Assembly (NCBI RefSeq): GCF_005047355.1
Contig: NZ_SUMC01000023.1
Location: forward strand, 1 to 64,000
DNA length: 64,000 nt
Origin: Actinacidiphila oryziradicis
Lineage (GTDB): Bacteria > Actinomycetota > Actinomycetes > Streptomycetales > Streptomycetaceae
Reading direction: 5' to 3'
Part shown: in pieces, positions 17,012-26,970 of the stretch
How positions within the stretch are numbered: position 1 is the first letter of the stretch
How the letters are laid out: each line of letters begins with the position of its first letter
Program-made: the position numbers and the translations under genes
Notes under the pieces: model-generated
Seen by the model: only the letters and a program-made list of their open reading frames with translations
Told to the model about the DNA's origin: nothing
Database searches by the model: none

Positions 17012-20000
17012 TCAGGCCGTCGCCATCGCGAAGACGTGGATCGTCCCGCCGCTCACCGTATCCGGCAGCGTGACGCTCTGAAGCTGCTCGCCGGATGCCA
17101 ACACGATGGGCGCCGTGGAGAAGAGGTCTGTTTCCACAGTCTGGGTGCCGCCGCCGGAGACGTCGCGATGGTCGGTGCGTACGACGACCGAGTTGCCGTA
17201 CGAGGGTTGCCGGCTGCCACCGCCGAGGGTCCAGTCGCTGAAGCCGATCTGCTCCTCCTGAGTCGTTCCGTCGGTGTACGTGAGTGTCACGGTGCCGCTG
17301 GCGGCGCCGTTACTGGCGCTGCCCAGCAGGCTCAGCCTCGAGGCGCCCGCAGGGGCCGCCGGGGCGTCGAGCACCTGTCCGCCCCCGCCGACCGCGATGT
17401 TGTCCGGGTCACCGGCGTTGACCTTCGGCCAGGTGAAACGGAAGTCCCCGGACGACACCGTGCTCCCGGAAGTGACCCCGGCGGCCGCGAGCGCCTTGGC
17501 CGAGTAGCTGTAGCCGCCTCCGTCGAAGTTGGCCGCCGGACTGTCGTCGTCGGACGAGACGCCGTTGTTGTTGAGATACCACAGCATGCTGCCCGGCGTT
17601 CCGATCGTGACGGCGACGGCTGTCTTCGGCAGCGCCGTGCCGTCCGGCAAGGTCAGCGTCAGCGGAATGGAGTAGAAGCCCGGTTCCGCCCCGGCGGCAG
17701 CCGACACCGACAGTTTGTCGGTGCCCGTACCGCTCGCCGGCACGGTGAAGTCGCCGTCGGAGGGAGTCACCGTGACGCCGTCCAGCGGTGCGGCCGTCCA
17801 GTGGACCGTGGTTCCCGCGGCCCGCAGGGAGCGTACGGTGACGGTCGCGTCCTGGGCCTCTCCCCCGGGCTGGACCTTGACCCGGCCCGGATCGGTGCTG
17901 GTGAAGAACGGTTCCTCCCCCTGGCGGAAGGAGGGCGGGGCGTCGGCGGGAGCGCTGCCCCAGGTGGTGTTGGGGCTGCTGCCCAGGAAGTAGTCGAGCG
18001 TGCCACCCTTGGCGACGAAGGACTCCGGAAGCCACGCCCGGTCGCTGGCGCTGCCGTTCACCTTGAGCGACTGCACATAATAGGTGTCGGCAGAGGCGCC
18101 GGGGGCCTTGATGGTGATGCTCTGCCCGCTGGCCCGGTGCACAGTGATCTGCGGGAACAGCGGGCTCGCCAGAGCCAGTTCGGCCCGGCCGGGCACCTCC
18201 GGATACATGCCCATCGCCGCCCAGACGTACCAGGACGACATCGCGCCCAGGTCGTCATTGCCGACCTCGCCCTCGGGGACGGCGGAGTAGAGGGTGTTGA
18301 CCGCCCTGTGTACGACGTCCTGGGCGCGATAGGGAGCACCCACGTAGTCGTACTCCCACGGGGTTTCCAGCGAGGGCTCGTTGCCGAGGAAGGCGTACGG
18401 ATTGTGCGGGCCGCCGTTGAGGTCGGTGAAGAAAGTGTTGAGCCGGTCGAGGGCCTTGGCGTTGCCGCCTATCGCATCGAACAGCCCCGCGAGGTCGTAC
18501 GGCACCATCCAGCTGTACTGCGCGCCGTTGCCCTCCACATACAGGCTGGAGTCCGCCGGGTCGAAGGGGTAGACGAAGGAACCGTCGCCGTTGCGCGGCT
18601 GGATCCACGAGTTGACCGGGTTGAACAGCTTCTGCCAGTTCTGGGCCCGACCCATGAACGTGGCCCGCGTGGAGGTGTCGTCGAGCCGTCCGGCCAGTGC
18701 CGCGATGCCGAAGTCCGCGCTGGTGTACTCCAGCGTGGTCGAGACGTCATCGGGCAGGTAGCCGATCGTCTGGTAGTCCGTCAGCCCGGGACGTTCGACA
18801 TAGCGGGCCTTGGAGGACTGGACGGTGGTCGCGCCCTTGACCATCGAGGCGAGCGCGTTGCCGGCGTCGAATCCGGTGGCGCCGAAGGCGTACATGGTGG
18901 CGAGGATCGAGTGGTAGGGGTCGCCGTTCATGACGCCCTCGAAGTCGTTGTTCACCGACCAGCGGTCCCACACATCACCCGCCTGGTGTGCCTGGTTGTA
19001 CATCGACTGAGCGATATCACCCGCCTCGTCCGGTGCCAGGAGGGCCAGCAGTTGCGCCTCGGAGCGGTAGATGTCCCATCCGGAGAAGTTGGCGTACTGC
19101 GCGTGTCCCCTCGCCGCCTTGTGGATCTGCCCGTCGAAGCCGATGTACTCGCCATTCACGTCGCTGAAGACATTCGGCTGGAGCAGCGAGTGGTACAGCG
19201 CGGTGTAGAAGGTCGTGCGCTGTGCGGTGGTGCCGCCGCCGACCTGGATCTGGTTCAGCCGCTGGTTCCAGGCTGCGCGGGCGCTTTTGACAACGTTATC
19301 GAACGATGAGTGGCCCTGCTCTGCCGAGGCGTTCGCGGCGGCGTTGGCAATGCTCACGTAACTGAGCCCGACCTTCACGCCCACGGCGGCCTGTTTCGCC
19401 GTGGGCGTGAAGGTGACGTACGCTCCGGAGCCGGGCCCCGAGACGCTGACCGACGGGTGGGTCGCCCGTGCCGACTTCGTCCCGGACACCGCCGAGGTGG
19501 TGGCGCTCGTGGACTTGGCCTGTGCCCGGGTGTCCACCTTGGCGCGGGCTCCGCCGCGCACACTCTGGTCGCCCGGCGTGACGATGTCGTTGTGCCAGGT
19601 GCCGACGGAAGCGAAGGGCTGGTCAAAGGTGGCTGAGAAGTACAACCTGTAAAGGTTGTCGCCGCCGCAGAAGTGGCCGCTGGCCACGTAGCCGGTGATG
19701 GTGCGGTCGCCGGTAATCGTCGCCTGCGCGTCCGAGGCGCCGCCGATCGAGCCGGAGACGTTCACCAACAGGGAGGCGGTACTGGCCGCCGGAAAGGTGA
19801 AGCGCCCGGCGCCGGAACGCTGGGTGGCCGTCAGTTCGACCTTGTTGCCGGAGGCCAGCTTCACGCCGTAGTAGCCGGCGGTGGCCGATTCGTCATTGTG
19901 GGAGAAGCTGTCCAGGTAGCGCGCCGGATCGCTGGCGGGCGAGGTGGTCACCGCTCCGGCATAGGGCATGAACGGCAGGTCCTCGTCACCGTCGCAGCCG

Positions 20001-20338
20001 GCGCCGGACAGATGGGTCAGACTGAAGCCTCTGATCTGGCTGTCGTCGTAGTAGTAGCCGCCGGGCTGGTCGCGTTTGGTGTCCGGGCTCCACTGCACCA
20101 TGCCGAACGGCACGTCAGCGCCGGGGAAGGTGTTGCCCGCCCCGCCGCCGGTCCCGAAGTCGGGGCCGCCGGGCTTCGTACCGACGAACGGGTTGACGTA
20201 CTGGGCGAGGTCCTGCGAACCGCCGCCGTCGGCCCTGGCAGATGCCTGAACGGGTCCGGCCGCGGCCAGCGTACTGACAGCCACGACAGCCGCTGACAGG
20301 AGTAGTCGGACGCGTCTGCCGGATCGGAGTGCCGCCAT
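17012..20338 (-). CDS. Secreted GH92 alpha-mannosidase
   Basis: A 1108-residue secreted glycoside hydrolase. The signal peptide follows ATG 20338, which has AAGGAGG five bases upstream; a farther ATG at 20368 lacks a site. Family 92 hallmarks are YVNPFVGTKPGGPDFGTGGG near the mature N-terminus, GYYYDDSQIRGFSLTHLSGAGC, FSGWDIYRSEAQLLALLAPD, GNEPSLETPWEYDYVGAPYR and GNDDLGAMSSWYVWAAMGMYPE. GH92 enzymes are calcium-dependent exo-acting alpha-mannosidases. The last 250 residues form extra beta-rich modules that may bind polysaccharide. It stands alone. Confidence 0.95.
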   Translation of the reverse strand: MAALRSGRRVRLLLSAAVVAVSTLAAAGPVQASARADGGGSQDLAQYVNPFVGTKPGGPDFGTGGGAGNTFPGADVPFGMVQWSPDTKRDQPGGYYYDDSQIRGFSLTHLSGAGCDGDEDLPFMPYAGAVTTSPASDPARYLDSFSHNDESATAGYYGVKLASGNKVELTATQRSGAGRFTFPAASTASLLVNVSGSIGGASDAQATITGDRTITGYVASGHFCGGDNLYRLYFSATFDQPFASVGTWHNDIVTPGDQSVRGGARAKVDTRAQAKSTSATTSAVSGTKSARATHPSVSVSGPGSGAYVTFTPTAKQAAVGVKVGLSYVSIANAAANASAEQGHSSFDNVVKSARAAWNQRLNQIQVGGGTTAQRTTFYTALYHSLLQPNVFSDVNGEYIGFDGQIHKAARGHAQYANFSGWDIYRSEAQLLALLAPDEAGDIAQSMYNQAHQAGDVWDRWSVNNDFEGVMNGDPYHSILATMYAFGATGFDAGNALASMVKGATTVQSSKARYVERPGLTDYQTIGYLPDDVSTTLEYTSADFGIAALAGRLDDTSTRATFMGRAQNWQKLFNPVNSWIQPRNGDGSFVYPFDPADSSLYVEGNGAQYSWMVPYDLAGLFDAIGGNAKALDRLNTFFTDLNGGPHNPYAFLGNEPSLETPWEYDYVGAPYRAQDVVHRAVNTLYSAVPEGEVGNDDLGAMSSWYVWAAMGMYPEVPGRAELALASPLFPQITVHRASGQSITIKAPGASADTYYVQSLKVNGSASDRAWLPESFVAKGGTLDYFLGSSPNTTWGSAPADAPPSFRQGEEPFFTSTDPGRVKVQPGGEAQDATVTVRSLRAAGTTVHWTAAPLDGVTVTPSDGDFTVPASGTGTDKLSVSAAAGAEPGFYSIPLTLTLPDGTALPKTAVAVTIGTPGSMLWYLNNNGVSSDDDSPAANFDGGGYSYSAKALAAAGVTSGSTVSSGDFRFTWPKVNAGDPDNIAVGGGGQVLDAPAAPAGASRLSLLGSASNGAASGTVTLTYTDGTTQEEQIGFSDWTLGGGSRQPSYGNSVVVRTDHRDVSGGGTQTVETDLFSTAPIVLASGEQLQSVTLPDTVSGGTIHVFAMATA

Positions 20339-20574
20339 GCGTGCCTCCTTGTGTGTTGTGGGGATCACCGGAGGCAGACGTCACGCAACCCCCGGCGCCC
20401 GAGAGTTTGGATGTACATGACAGACGGCGTCAACGGTGCCACTGGGAACAGAGGGGCGAAAAGGACGGCCGCGATCACATTCAGGCCACACCGTCAACCG
20501 ACCGGACGTGCTCCCTTGGACGGCGTCAAGTCCGAAATCCGGGACGTCGGGCGGCAGGCGCAGGGCAGCCCGAG

Positions 20575-21003
20575 CTACCCGGCGAGTCCGGCCAGCGCCA
20601 CTACCTTGTCGATACGGGCGCGGACCAGCAACTCACCGGGGACGGCGTTGCGTGCGCCGAACTCCTCCGCGACCTCATCCCCCATATAGCGGGCAGCGAT
20701 CCTGGTGGCCCAGAGCCGGACCTCGTCCAGATCGCGGCTCAACTCGGCCCGGCCTTGCACGGTGACAAATGAGAACGGCGGCCTGTCGTCGTCGACACAG
20801 AGCGCGATCCGGCCGTCCCGCGCGAGATTGCGGCCCTTGACCGTGTTCTCCCCAGTGTTGAACACCAGATGGTCCTCATCGAGCAGGAACCAGATGGGGG
20901 CGATGTGCGGGCTGCCGTCCGCCCGCACCGTGGACAGTTTTCCGGTGCGGGTCCCTTCCAGGAGGAACGCCTGCCACTCGTGTTTGCTCATTTTCTGCGC
21001 CAT
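20575..21003 (-). CDS. PPOX-class F420-dependent oxidoreductase
   Basis: A 142-residue split-barrel flavin/deazaflavin-binding protein. GKLSTVRADGSPHIAPIWF and the strand NLARDGRIALCVDDDRPPFS match PPOX-class proteins annotated as F420-dependent reductases in actinobacteria. Start ATG 21003 (MAQKMSKHEW) fits the family length. The substrate is unknown; members reduce biliverdin, quinones or fatty acids. A second member lies at 42684-43076. Confidence 0.85.
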   Translation of the reverse strand: MAQKMSKHEWQAFLLEGTRTGKLSTVRADGSPHIAPIWFLLDEDHLVFNTGENTVKGRNLARDGRIALCVDDDRPPFSFVTVQGRAELSRDLDEVRLWATRIAARYMGDEVAEEFGARNAVPGELLVRARIDKVVALAGLAG

Positions 21004-21312
21004 GCCCAAATCTTGTACCAGACAGCCGGCCAGGGACGTTCCGACGGGCCGGGCGGGGTCCGACAGCGCCCGCGGCCGATCTGCCGTCCGGCGTCGCCAA
21101 CGGCCCCCTGCCGTCCGGCCACGGCTCCGGGCGGGGCGCGGGTCGAGAGCCACTACGGTGATCGGGTGAGGAGGCCGTTCCTACGGGGCAGCCGGGTACG
21201 CCGACGCCGCCGTGGACCGCCACCTCGATCAGATACGCCGCAAGCTCACCGACTGGCCGGCCGGGACCACCAGCAGCCCGCTCGGGCCTGGGCCGAGCGT
21301 CCCTGCCGCGAA

Positions 21313-22104
21313 CTACCGGGCACGCCGGGGGCGACGGGCGGGCGGGGCGGCGGCCCGCAGCGGGAGGGCGAGCAGCGCGCCGACCGCAAAGCCCACCACA
21401 TGGGCGACGTAGGCCACCGTGCCCGCCTGCGTGGTGCCGTACCCGGCGGAGAAGAACGCCTGCAGCACGAACCATGACCCCAGCACCAGCCAGGCCGGCA
21501 GTCGCAGCGGCAGGAAGAACAGCGCCGGTACCAGGCCCCACACCCGCACACGGGGGTAAAGGACCAGGTAGGCCCCGAGTACCCCGGCGATCGCCCCCGA
21601 CGCCCCGATCAGCGGCTGCGTCGAACCCGGGTCGACGGCCGCGAAACCGTACGCCGCGGCGTACCCGCAGACCAGGTAGAACAGCAGAAAACGCACCCGC
21701 CCGAAGCGGTCCTCGACGTTGTCGCCGAAGATCCACAGGAAGAGCATGTTTCCCAGCAGGTGCAGCCAGCTGCCGTGCACGAACATCGCGGTGAGTACCG
21801 ACAGCACCGGCGTCTTGCTGTATGACGGCGGCCCGAGCAGGCAGCCCGCCCCGCCCGGGCCGACCGCCACCACGCCGGTCGGCACCAGCCGCGGCCGCCA
21901 GCCCTCCAACAACTCGCGCGGTACCGCACCCCAGTGCTGCACGAAGGCCTGCAGATCGCACAGCTGCCCCAGCGGGACGCTACCCGTCAGCGAGGACGCC
22001 ACCACCGGCATCCTCAAGAACACCACCACGTTGGCGGCGATCAGCGCGTACGTCACCCACGGCGTTCTACGCACCGGATTCACGTCATGGACCGGAATCA
22101 CCAC
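21313..22104 (-). CDS. Rhomboid family intramembrane serine protease
   Basis: A 263-residue membrane protease. It begins VVIPVHDVNPVRRTPWVTYA, a common start for this actinobacterial subfamily, preceded by a GGGGGG ribosome site. The catalytic serine is in LIGASGAIAG (about residue 169) and the histidine in TVAYVAHVVGFAVGALL. HGSWLHLLGNMLFLW supplies the conserved loop and oxyanion residues. About seven helices are predicted. The start codon may be either of two adjacent GTGs. Natural substrates are unknown. Confidence 0.92.
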   Translation of the reverse strand: MVIPVHDVNPVRRTPWVTYALIAANVVVFLRMPVVASSLTGSVPLGQLCDLQAFVQHWGAVPRELLEGWRPRLVPTGVVAVGPGGAGCLLGPPSYSKTPVLSVLTAMFVHGSWLHLLGNMLFLWIFGDNVEDRFGRVRFLLFYLVCGYAAAYGFAAVDPGSTQPLIGASGAIAGVLGAYLVLYPRVRVWGLVPALFFLPLRLPAWLVLGSWFVLQAFFSAGYGTTQAGTVAYVAHVVGFAVGALLALPLRAAAPPARRPRRAR

Positions 22105-22204
22105 ACCCCCCTTTCTGCCCACCCCCGGCGCCACCATCCCCCCGGCCGCCGACCGGGGGCGACAAGCCGCGCAGATATCCCTGAGCCATGGGTATCAGCC
22201 ATTT

Positions 22205-22535
22205 ATGGGTACTTTTGTTCGGCGGCCGGTCGTGCTCGCACTGACCGTCCTCCTGGCCCTGGCGACCGCGCTGCTCTCGGCCGGCGGCATCCGCGGCAGC
22301 GGCCTGCCCGGATAACGGTCCTTGGGCCGGCGGCTACTTCGGCGGATACGGCTCGATCCTGCTGCCCCGGCTGCTGATCGGCACCATGCTGGGCGGATCC
22401 ATGGATCCCGGCTACAGCGGCGGCGGGGAAGATCTCGTCGGCGGCTTCGGCGGCAACGACGGCGGCGGCGATGGGGGCTTCGGGGGCGGCGGGGACTTCG
22501 GGGGCGGTTTCGGCGACGGAGGCGGCGGTTTCTGA
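22205..22535 (+). pseudogene. Glycine-rich membrane/secreted protein with a one-base frameshift
   Basis: ATG 22205 reads MGTFVRRPVVLALTVLLALA, a signal/TM helix, then GSGLPG and a stop. Adding one base-shift at the CCC near 22306 restores a continuous frame: DNGPWAGGYFGGYGSILLPR, a second hydrophobic stretch, and a Gly-rich tail ending GGGGF at 22535. The start and stop are 328 bases apart, one more than a multiple of three. The gene is otherwise intact, so this is either a very recent mutation or a sequencing error. Confidence 0.65.
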
Positions 22536-22705
22536 CCCGCTTGCCCACGCGTGGCTGTGTGGGCGAACCGCCGGACCCCGGTCGTCGCGTCGTCCTGCTT
22601 CGCCCTTCACCGGGTCGGAGGAAGCGGCGCCTGCCTCAGCCATGGGTAGGAGGATGGCGAAGTGCCGGTGCCCCGAGCCGGACAACCGACAGCTGGGAGC
22701 CGGAA

Positions 22706-23053
22706 ATGGATCGTTGGGCCGTCGTGGGGATCGCGCTTGCCGTAGCGGCTGTGGTCGCCATGCTCATCGGCATAGTGGTCCTGCTGGCCAAGCTGGTGCG
22801 GGTGCGTTCGCTCCTGCGGAGCGCCGACGTACCCGGGGCGAGCAAATTGGCTTTCTGGGGCTCTATCATTTATCTGGTCTGCCCGGTCGACCTGTTGCCG
22901 GACCCGATTTACCTCGACGACATCGGCTTCCTGCTCCTGGCGCTGCGGTCGCTGAAGAGCACTGCCCGGCAGGCCGGTCTCATCGTCGGCCCGCAGGACG
23001 AACTCCTCCGTCCCGAGGGGCCGGGCTCCGGGTCCGTCCGGCGAAAGCACTGA
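22706..23053 (+). CDS. DUF1232 (YkvA-like) membrane protein
   Basis: A 115-residue protein. An N-terminal transmembrane helix (VVGIALAVAAVVAMLIGIVV) precedes the DUF1232 core KLAFWGSIIYLVCPVDLLPD then DIGFLLLALRSL. The PxDLLPD motif is the family hallmark. Function is unknown. ATG 22706 follows a GGGAG site. It sits between the glycine-rich gene and a uracil-DNA glycosylase on the same strand. Confidence 0.85.
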   Translation: MDRWAVVGIALAVAAVVAMLIGIVVLLAKLVRVRSLLRSADVPGASKLAFWGSIIYLVCPVDLLPDPIYLDDIGFLLLALRSLKSTARQAGLIVGPQDELLRPEGPGSGSVRRKH

Positions 23054-23113
23054 CCAACCAGCTCCCGTGGAGCGGCCTTGAGCGGGGCCGCGTCCGGGCG
23101 AACGAGGATCCCT

Positions 23114-23851
23114 ATGACAGCAAACACAATCGCCGAACTGGACGAGCAGGTGTGCCACTGCCGCGCCTGCCCGCGTCTGGTCCAATGGCGGGAGGAGGCC
23201 GCCCGGGTCAAGCGCAGGGCATACGCCGACCAGGAGTACTGGGCACGGCCGGTGCCCGGCTTCGGGCCGCCGGACGCCGCGATGCTGATCGTGGGGCTGG
23301 CCCCAGCCGCGCACGGCGGCAACCGCACGGGCCGGATGTTCACCGGCGACCGGTCCGGCGACTTCCTGTACGCCGCGCTGCACAGCCTCGGCCTGGCCAG
23401 TCAGGCGGTCTCCACCCACCGGGGCGACGGCCTGGAGCTGCGCGGTGTCAGAGTCACCCAACCGGTGCGGTGCGCGCCGCCCGCCAACAAGCCCACGCCG
23501 GAGGAACGGGACACCTGCCGGCCGTGGCTGGTCCAGGAGTTGCGTCTGCTCCGGCCGACCCTGCGCTCGGTGGTGGTGCTGGGCGCGTTCGGCTGGCAGG
23601 CCGCGCTGCCCGCGCTGGCCGCCGCCGGATGGGCCGTGCCCCGGCCACGCCCGGCGTTCGGGCACGGCGCCAGGGTCACGCTGCGCGCCGCCGACGCGGG
23701 CGCCCCGCTGGACCTGTTCGGCTGCTACCACGTCAGTCAGCAGAACACCTTCACCGGCCGTCTCACCACGGACATGCTGCGGGAGGTGCTCGCCTCGGCG
23801 GCGGAGGCCGCCGGACTGCGGCAGCCCGGGTGGTCAGGCGCGCCGGGGTGA
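23114..23851 (+). CDS. Family 5 (UDGb-type) uracil-DNA glycosylase
   Basis: A 245-residue iron-sulfur DNA glycosylase that removes uracil and other deaminated bases. N-terminal cysteines (CHCRACP) start the [4Fe-4S] site. Motif 1 GLAPAAHGGNRTGRMFTGD is the UDGb form, lacking the usual catalytic Asp/Glu, and motif 2 is GCYHVSQQNTFTGR. VTQPVRCAPPANKPTPEE holds the third cysteine. ATG 23114 has GAGGA five bases upstream. Its 3' end overlaps the convergent gene by 18 bp. Confidence 0.93.
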   Translation: MTANTIAELDEQVCHCRACPRLVQWREEAARVKRRAYADQEYWARPVPGFGPPDAAMLIVGLAPAAHGGNRTGRMFTGDRSGDFLYAALHSLGLASQAVSTHRGDGLELRGVRVTQPVRCAPPANKPTPEERDTCRPWLVQELRLLRPTLRSVVVLGAFGWQAALPALAAAGWAVPRPRPAFGHGARVTLRAADAGAPLDLFGCYHVSQQNTFTGRLTTDMLREVLASAAEAAGLRQPGWSGAPG

Positions 23852-24508
23852 GGCCAGCAGGAACAGGCCGGTCCGGTGGCGGTCGCAGTGGTGGCTCACC
23901 TGCCAGCCCGCGCTCTCCAGTGCCGCGCGGCAGGATTCCAGACCGGCGGGCGGCTGCTGCGGGGGGACGGCAGCCGTGGCCCAGATCACCTGGACGGCCT
24001 CTGGCTGCCCCGTGGCACTGACTTGGAAGCCGTCGGCCGTGCAGCGTCCTTGTGCGTCGGCCAGCGCTGGGCGGCAGCCTGCGGCTTCCAGTGCGATGGC
24101 GGCTGCCGGTACCAGGTGGGCGCGCTCCCAGGGACAGGGCAGTTCGGCGCTGTGGCCCAGCAGCCGGCGCTGCTCTAGCAGGCCCTGCCATGCGGTAAGG
24201 ACGTCGTGGGCCCGGGCATGGCCGGCGGCGCATGGCGCGCTCTCATGACCCGTCCTGGCCGCGAAGACCCCGGCTTCCGCCGCCGGGACCGCCGGTGCGG
24301 GACCGGGCGCCGGGGCGACGGTGAGGCCGGCGCGCAGGGACCGTCCGGCCGGCGTCAGGTAGAAGCGGTGCGGGGGCCGTGGATGCCGTACGGCCAGCCC
24401 CAGCCCGGCGAGGGCCTCCAGGACCGCCGGGGAGGCACGGAGCAGCCCGGTCGCGGGGTCCGCGGCGGCGACCGCGCGGCGTTGGGCGGCGGTCGGCTGC
24501 TTGCTCAT
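23834..24508 (-). CDS. Hypothetical protein, possible N-terminal winged helix
   Basis: A 224-residue Ala-rich protein. Residues 1-65 (AVLEALAGLGLAVRHPRPPH, then FYLTPAGRSLRAGL) resemble a winged helix such as those at the end of small Streptomyces regulators. The remainder, including GHSAELPCPWERAHLVPAAA, is unassigned. ATG 24508 has GGGGGA about five bases upstream. Convergent with the uracil-DNA glycosylase. Function not proposed. Confidence 0.65.
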   Translation of the reverse strand: MSKQPTAAQRRAVAAADPATGLLRASPAVLEALAGLGLAVRHPRPPHRFYLTPAGRSLRAGLTVAPAPGPAPAVPAAEAGVFAARTGHESAPCAAGHARAHDVLTAWQGLLEQRRLLGHSAELPCPWERAHLVPAAAIALEAAGCRPALADAQGRCTADGFQVSATGQPEAVQVIWATAAVPPQQPPAGLESCRAALESAGWQVSHHCDRHRTGLFLLASPRRA

Positions 24509-24672
24509 GTCAGTCCCCCGAGGCCGGATCCGCGCACATGACAGGCCCGACGGACGGAAACGAGCACCCGGGCGGCCAGGTACGCGGTGCCGCGCACCGC
24601 TGTCACACTCCCACCCTACCGACGCCATGTTCTGTGGCCGGGGGTCTGTGGCCCGGGGCGCTCACCGGTCCG

Positions 24673-26970
24673 CTACTGGGGCGGCGGCGCGCAGCCGCCG
24701 GGACGCTGCGGAGACGGGGCGGGGCCGCCCTCGGTGTCCAGGTGCGGCAGCACGCGGTCCAGCCACCGTGGCGTCCACCAGGCGTGCCTGCCGAGCAGGG
24801 TCAGCACCGCCGGGACGAGCAGCAGCCGCACGACGGTGGCGTCGATGAGCACACTGACGGCCAGTCCCAGCCCGACCATCTTGACGACGATGTTGTTGCT
24901 GAGGACGAAGGCGGCGAAGACGCTGACCATGATGAGGGCCGCGCAGGTGATGACGAGTGCGGTGATCTCCAGGCCATGGGTGACGCTGCCTCTGCTGTCG
25001 TTGGTGCGCAGCCATGCCTCGCGTACCCGGGCGAGCAGGAAGACCTCGTAGTCCATGCTCAGGCCGAAGACGATGGCGAACATCATCATGGGTACGTAGC
25101 TCTCGATCGGCACCTTTTCCGATACCCCCAGCGCGGGGCCGCCCCAGCCCCACTGGAAGACCGCGACCACGACGCCGTAGGAGGCCGCGATGGACAGCAG
25201 GTTGAGCACGGCCGCCTTGACGGCGATCAGGACGCCGCGGAAGACCGCGAGAATAATCACGGAGGCCAGGCCGACGACCACCGCGATGATCAGCGGGAGC
25301 CGGCTCGAGATGATGTCGAGGAAGTCGACCTGCGCGGCGGTTGTCCCGGTGACGTATCCCCTGGCGGCCGTGCCGGCCACGCCCTGCGGCACGACGCTGT
25401 CCTTGAGGTGATTGACCAGGCGGGTGGTGTCCGCGGCCTGCGGAACGCCGGCGGGGATGACCGTCGCGATCAGCACCTTCCCGTCGCCGGCGGGCTGCAG
25501 CGGGCCGACGCTCGCCGCGCCCGGGACGCCGGCCAGGGATTTCCGGAGCTCGGAGGCGAGCGCCGCGTGATCGGCCGAGGGCACCCGGCTCTGGTCGATG
25601 ACGATGGTCAGCGGGGCGTTCGCGCCGGGTCCGAAGCCTTTGGCGATGAGGTCGTAGGCGCGCCGGTCGGTGAAGCTGGTGGGGTCGGCGCCGTCGTCGA
25701 TATGCCCCAGCCGGATGGACAGCAGCGGGATCGCCAGTACCACGGCCACGACCACGCCGGCGGCCAGGAACCACCAGGGACGGTCGTGGACGCGCCGGGC
25801 GTAACGGTGCCATGCGCCCGGCTCTGCGCCCGGAGGTCCGGCGGACCTTTCGGCGACGGGAGTACGGACCCGGTAGCGGTCGATGCGCCGCCCGGTCAGG
25901 CCCAGGAGCGCGGGGACCAGCGTGAGCGATCCGAGGACCGCGGTGACCACGGTGATAGCGGCGGCGGCGCCCAGCTTGCCGATGAAACCGATCCGCGAGA
26001 CGTACAGGCCCGCGAGGGCGACGATCACCGTGCAGCCGGAGACCAGGACGGCGCGTCCGCTGGTGGCGACCGCGCGGCCGGCGCTGACGGCCGGGTCCAT
26101 GCCGTCCATGATCTGCTGCCGGTGCCGGGTGAGCAGGAACAGGGCGTAGTCGATGCCCACCCCGAGCCCGATCATGGTCGCCAGGGTGGGTGAGACGCTC
26201 GCGAAAGTGAAGGCGTTGGCGAGCAGGCTCAGGCAGCTCAGCCCGACGATGACACTGAGCAGGGCGGTGATCAGCGGGATGGTGGCGGCGATGACACTTC
26301 CGAAGCCGATCAGCAGGACCACGATCGCTACCGCGAAGCCGATCGCCTCGCTCGTCAGGTCGGCCGGCTGGGGCCGGGCGAGCTCGCCGAGCGACCCCCC
26401 GTATTCGACCTGTACGCCCGCGGAGCGCAACGGGGCGACCGCCTTGTCGACGCCGCTCAGATAGGCCTGCTCCAGCGAAGCGGGATTGGTGTCGAAGCGC
26501 ACGGTGATGTACGCCGTTCTGCCGTCCGCCGACACGGGCGTTGGGGACTGCGTCGGGGACCCGGAGGACGACGGGTTCTGCGGGGAGGGAGCGAGCGGGT
26601 TGACCGCGGCCAGCACATGCGGGAGGTGCTGGAGCGAGGCGACCGTCCGGCCGATCTGGTCCCGGACTGTCGTCAGCGGCGCCTTGGCGTCATGCAGCAC
26701 CACTTGGGCGCTCAGTCCTCCCGCCCCGGGCGCGTGCGCGTTGAGTACGTCCAGCCCTTCGTAGGACTGAGTGCCGGAAAGCGAGAAGTCGTCGGAGTAG
26801 GTGCCGCCGACGGTGCTCTGGGCCGCGTGCAGTCCCCCGAGCGCGACCAGCCACACCACGATGACGACGGCGTAGTGACGACCGCACCACTCGCCGAGCC
26901 TGCTCAGTGCGCCCGCAGGAGCCCTGGGCGCGGGCGGGCCGGACCCGCGCTGGCTCGGCGACGACGTCAT
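24673..26970 (-). CDS. MMPL/RND-family transporter
   Basis: A 765-residue membrane transporter with two halves of similar layout: a first helix, a large outer domain, then five clustered helices. GVGIDYALFLLTRHRQQI in the first half and FGLSMDYEVFLLARVREAWL in the second are the MMPL hallmark motifs bearing the proton-relay Asp residues. Actinobacterial MMPL proteins export lipids, siderophores or drugs. ATG 26970 is preferred for its AGGAGG; another ATG lies at 26991. No regulator is adjacent, so the substrate is open. Confidence 0.93.
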   Translation of the reverse strand: MTSSPSQRGSGPPAPRAPAGALSRLGEWCGRHYAVVIVVWLVALGGLHAAQSTVGGTYSDDFSLSGTQSYEGLDVLNAHAPGAGGLSAQVVLHDAKAPLTTVRDQIGRTVASLQHLPHVLAAVNPLAPSPQNPSSSGSPTQSPTPVSADGRTAYITVRFDTNPASLEQAYLSGVDKAVAPLRSAGVQVEYGGSLGELARPQPADLTSEAIGFAVAIVVLLIGFGSVIAATIPLITALLSVIVGLSCLSLLANAFTFASVSPTLATMIGLGVGIDYALFLLTRHRQQIMDGMDPAVSAGRAVATSGRAVLVSGCTVIVALAGLYVSRIGFIGKLGAAAAITVVTAVLGSLTLVPALLGLTGRRIDRYRVRTPVAERSAGPPGAEPGAWHRYARRVHDRPWWFLAAGVVVAVVLAIPLLSIRLGHIDDGADPTSFTDRRAYDLIAKGFGPGANAPLTIVIDQSRVPSADHAALASELRKSLAGVPGAASVGPLQPAGDGKVLIATVIPAGVPQAADTTRLVNHLKDSVVPQGVAGTAARGYVTGTTAAQVDFLDIISSRLPLIIAVVVGLASVIILAVFRGVLIAVKAAVLNLLSIAASYGVVVAVFQWGWGGPALGVSEKVPIESYVPMMMFAIVFGLSMDYEVFLLARVREAWLRTNDSRGSVTHGLEITALVITCAALIMVSVFAAFVLSNNIVVKMVGLGLAVSVLIDATVVRLLLVPAVLTLLGRHAWWTPRWLDRVLPHLDTEGGPAPSPQRPGGCAPPPQ

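Noticed and set aside
16784..19309. An 841-codon open frame on the plus strand
   Set aside because: After the first 18 codons (LysR remnant) it is the antisense shadow of the GH92 gene.
21170..21310. Plus-strand stretch AVDRHLDQIRRKLTDWPAGT resembling the end of an OmpR-type winged helix
   Set aside because: Only about 25 codons match, with no receiver domain or frame continuity; too weak to annotate.
24379..26193. A 604-codon plus-strand frame
   Set aside because: Antisense to the MMPL transporter gene; its composition (Asp/Gly/His-rich) is a shadow pattern.
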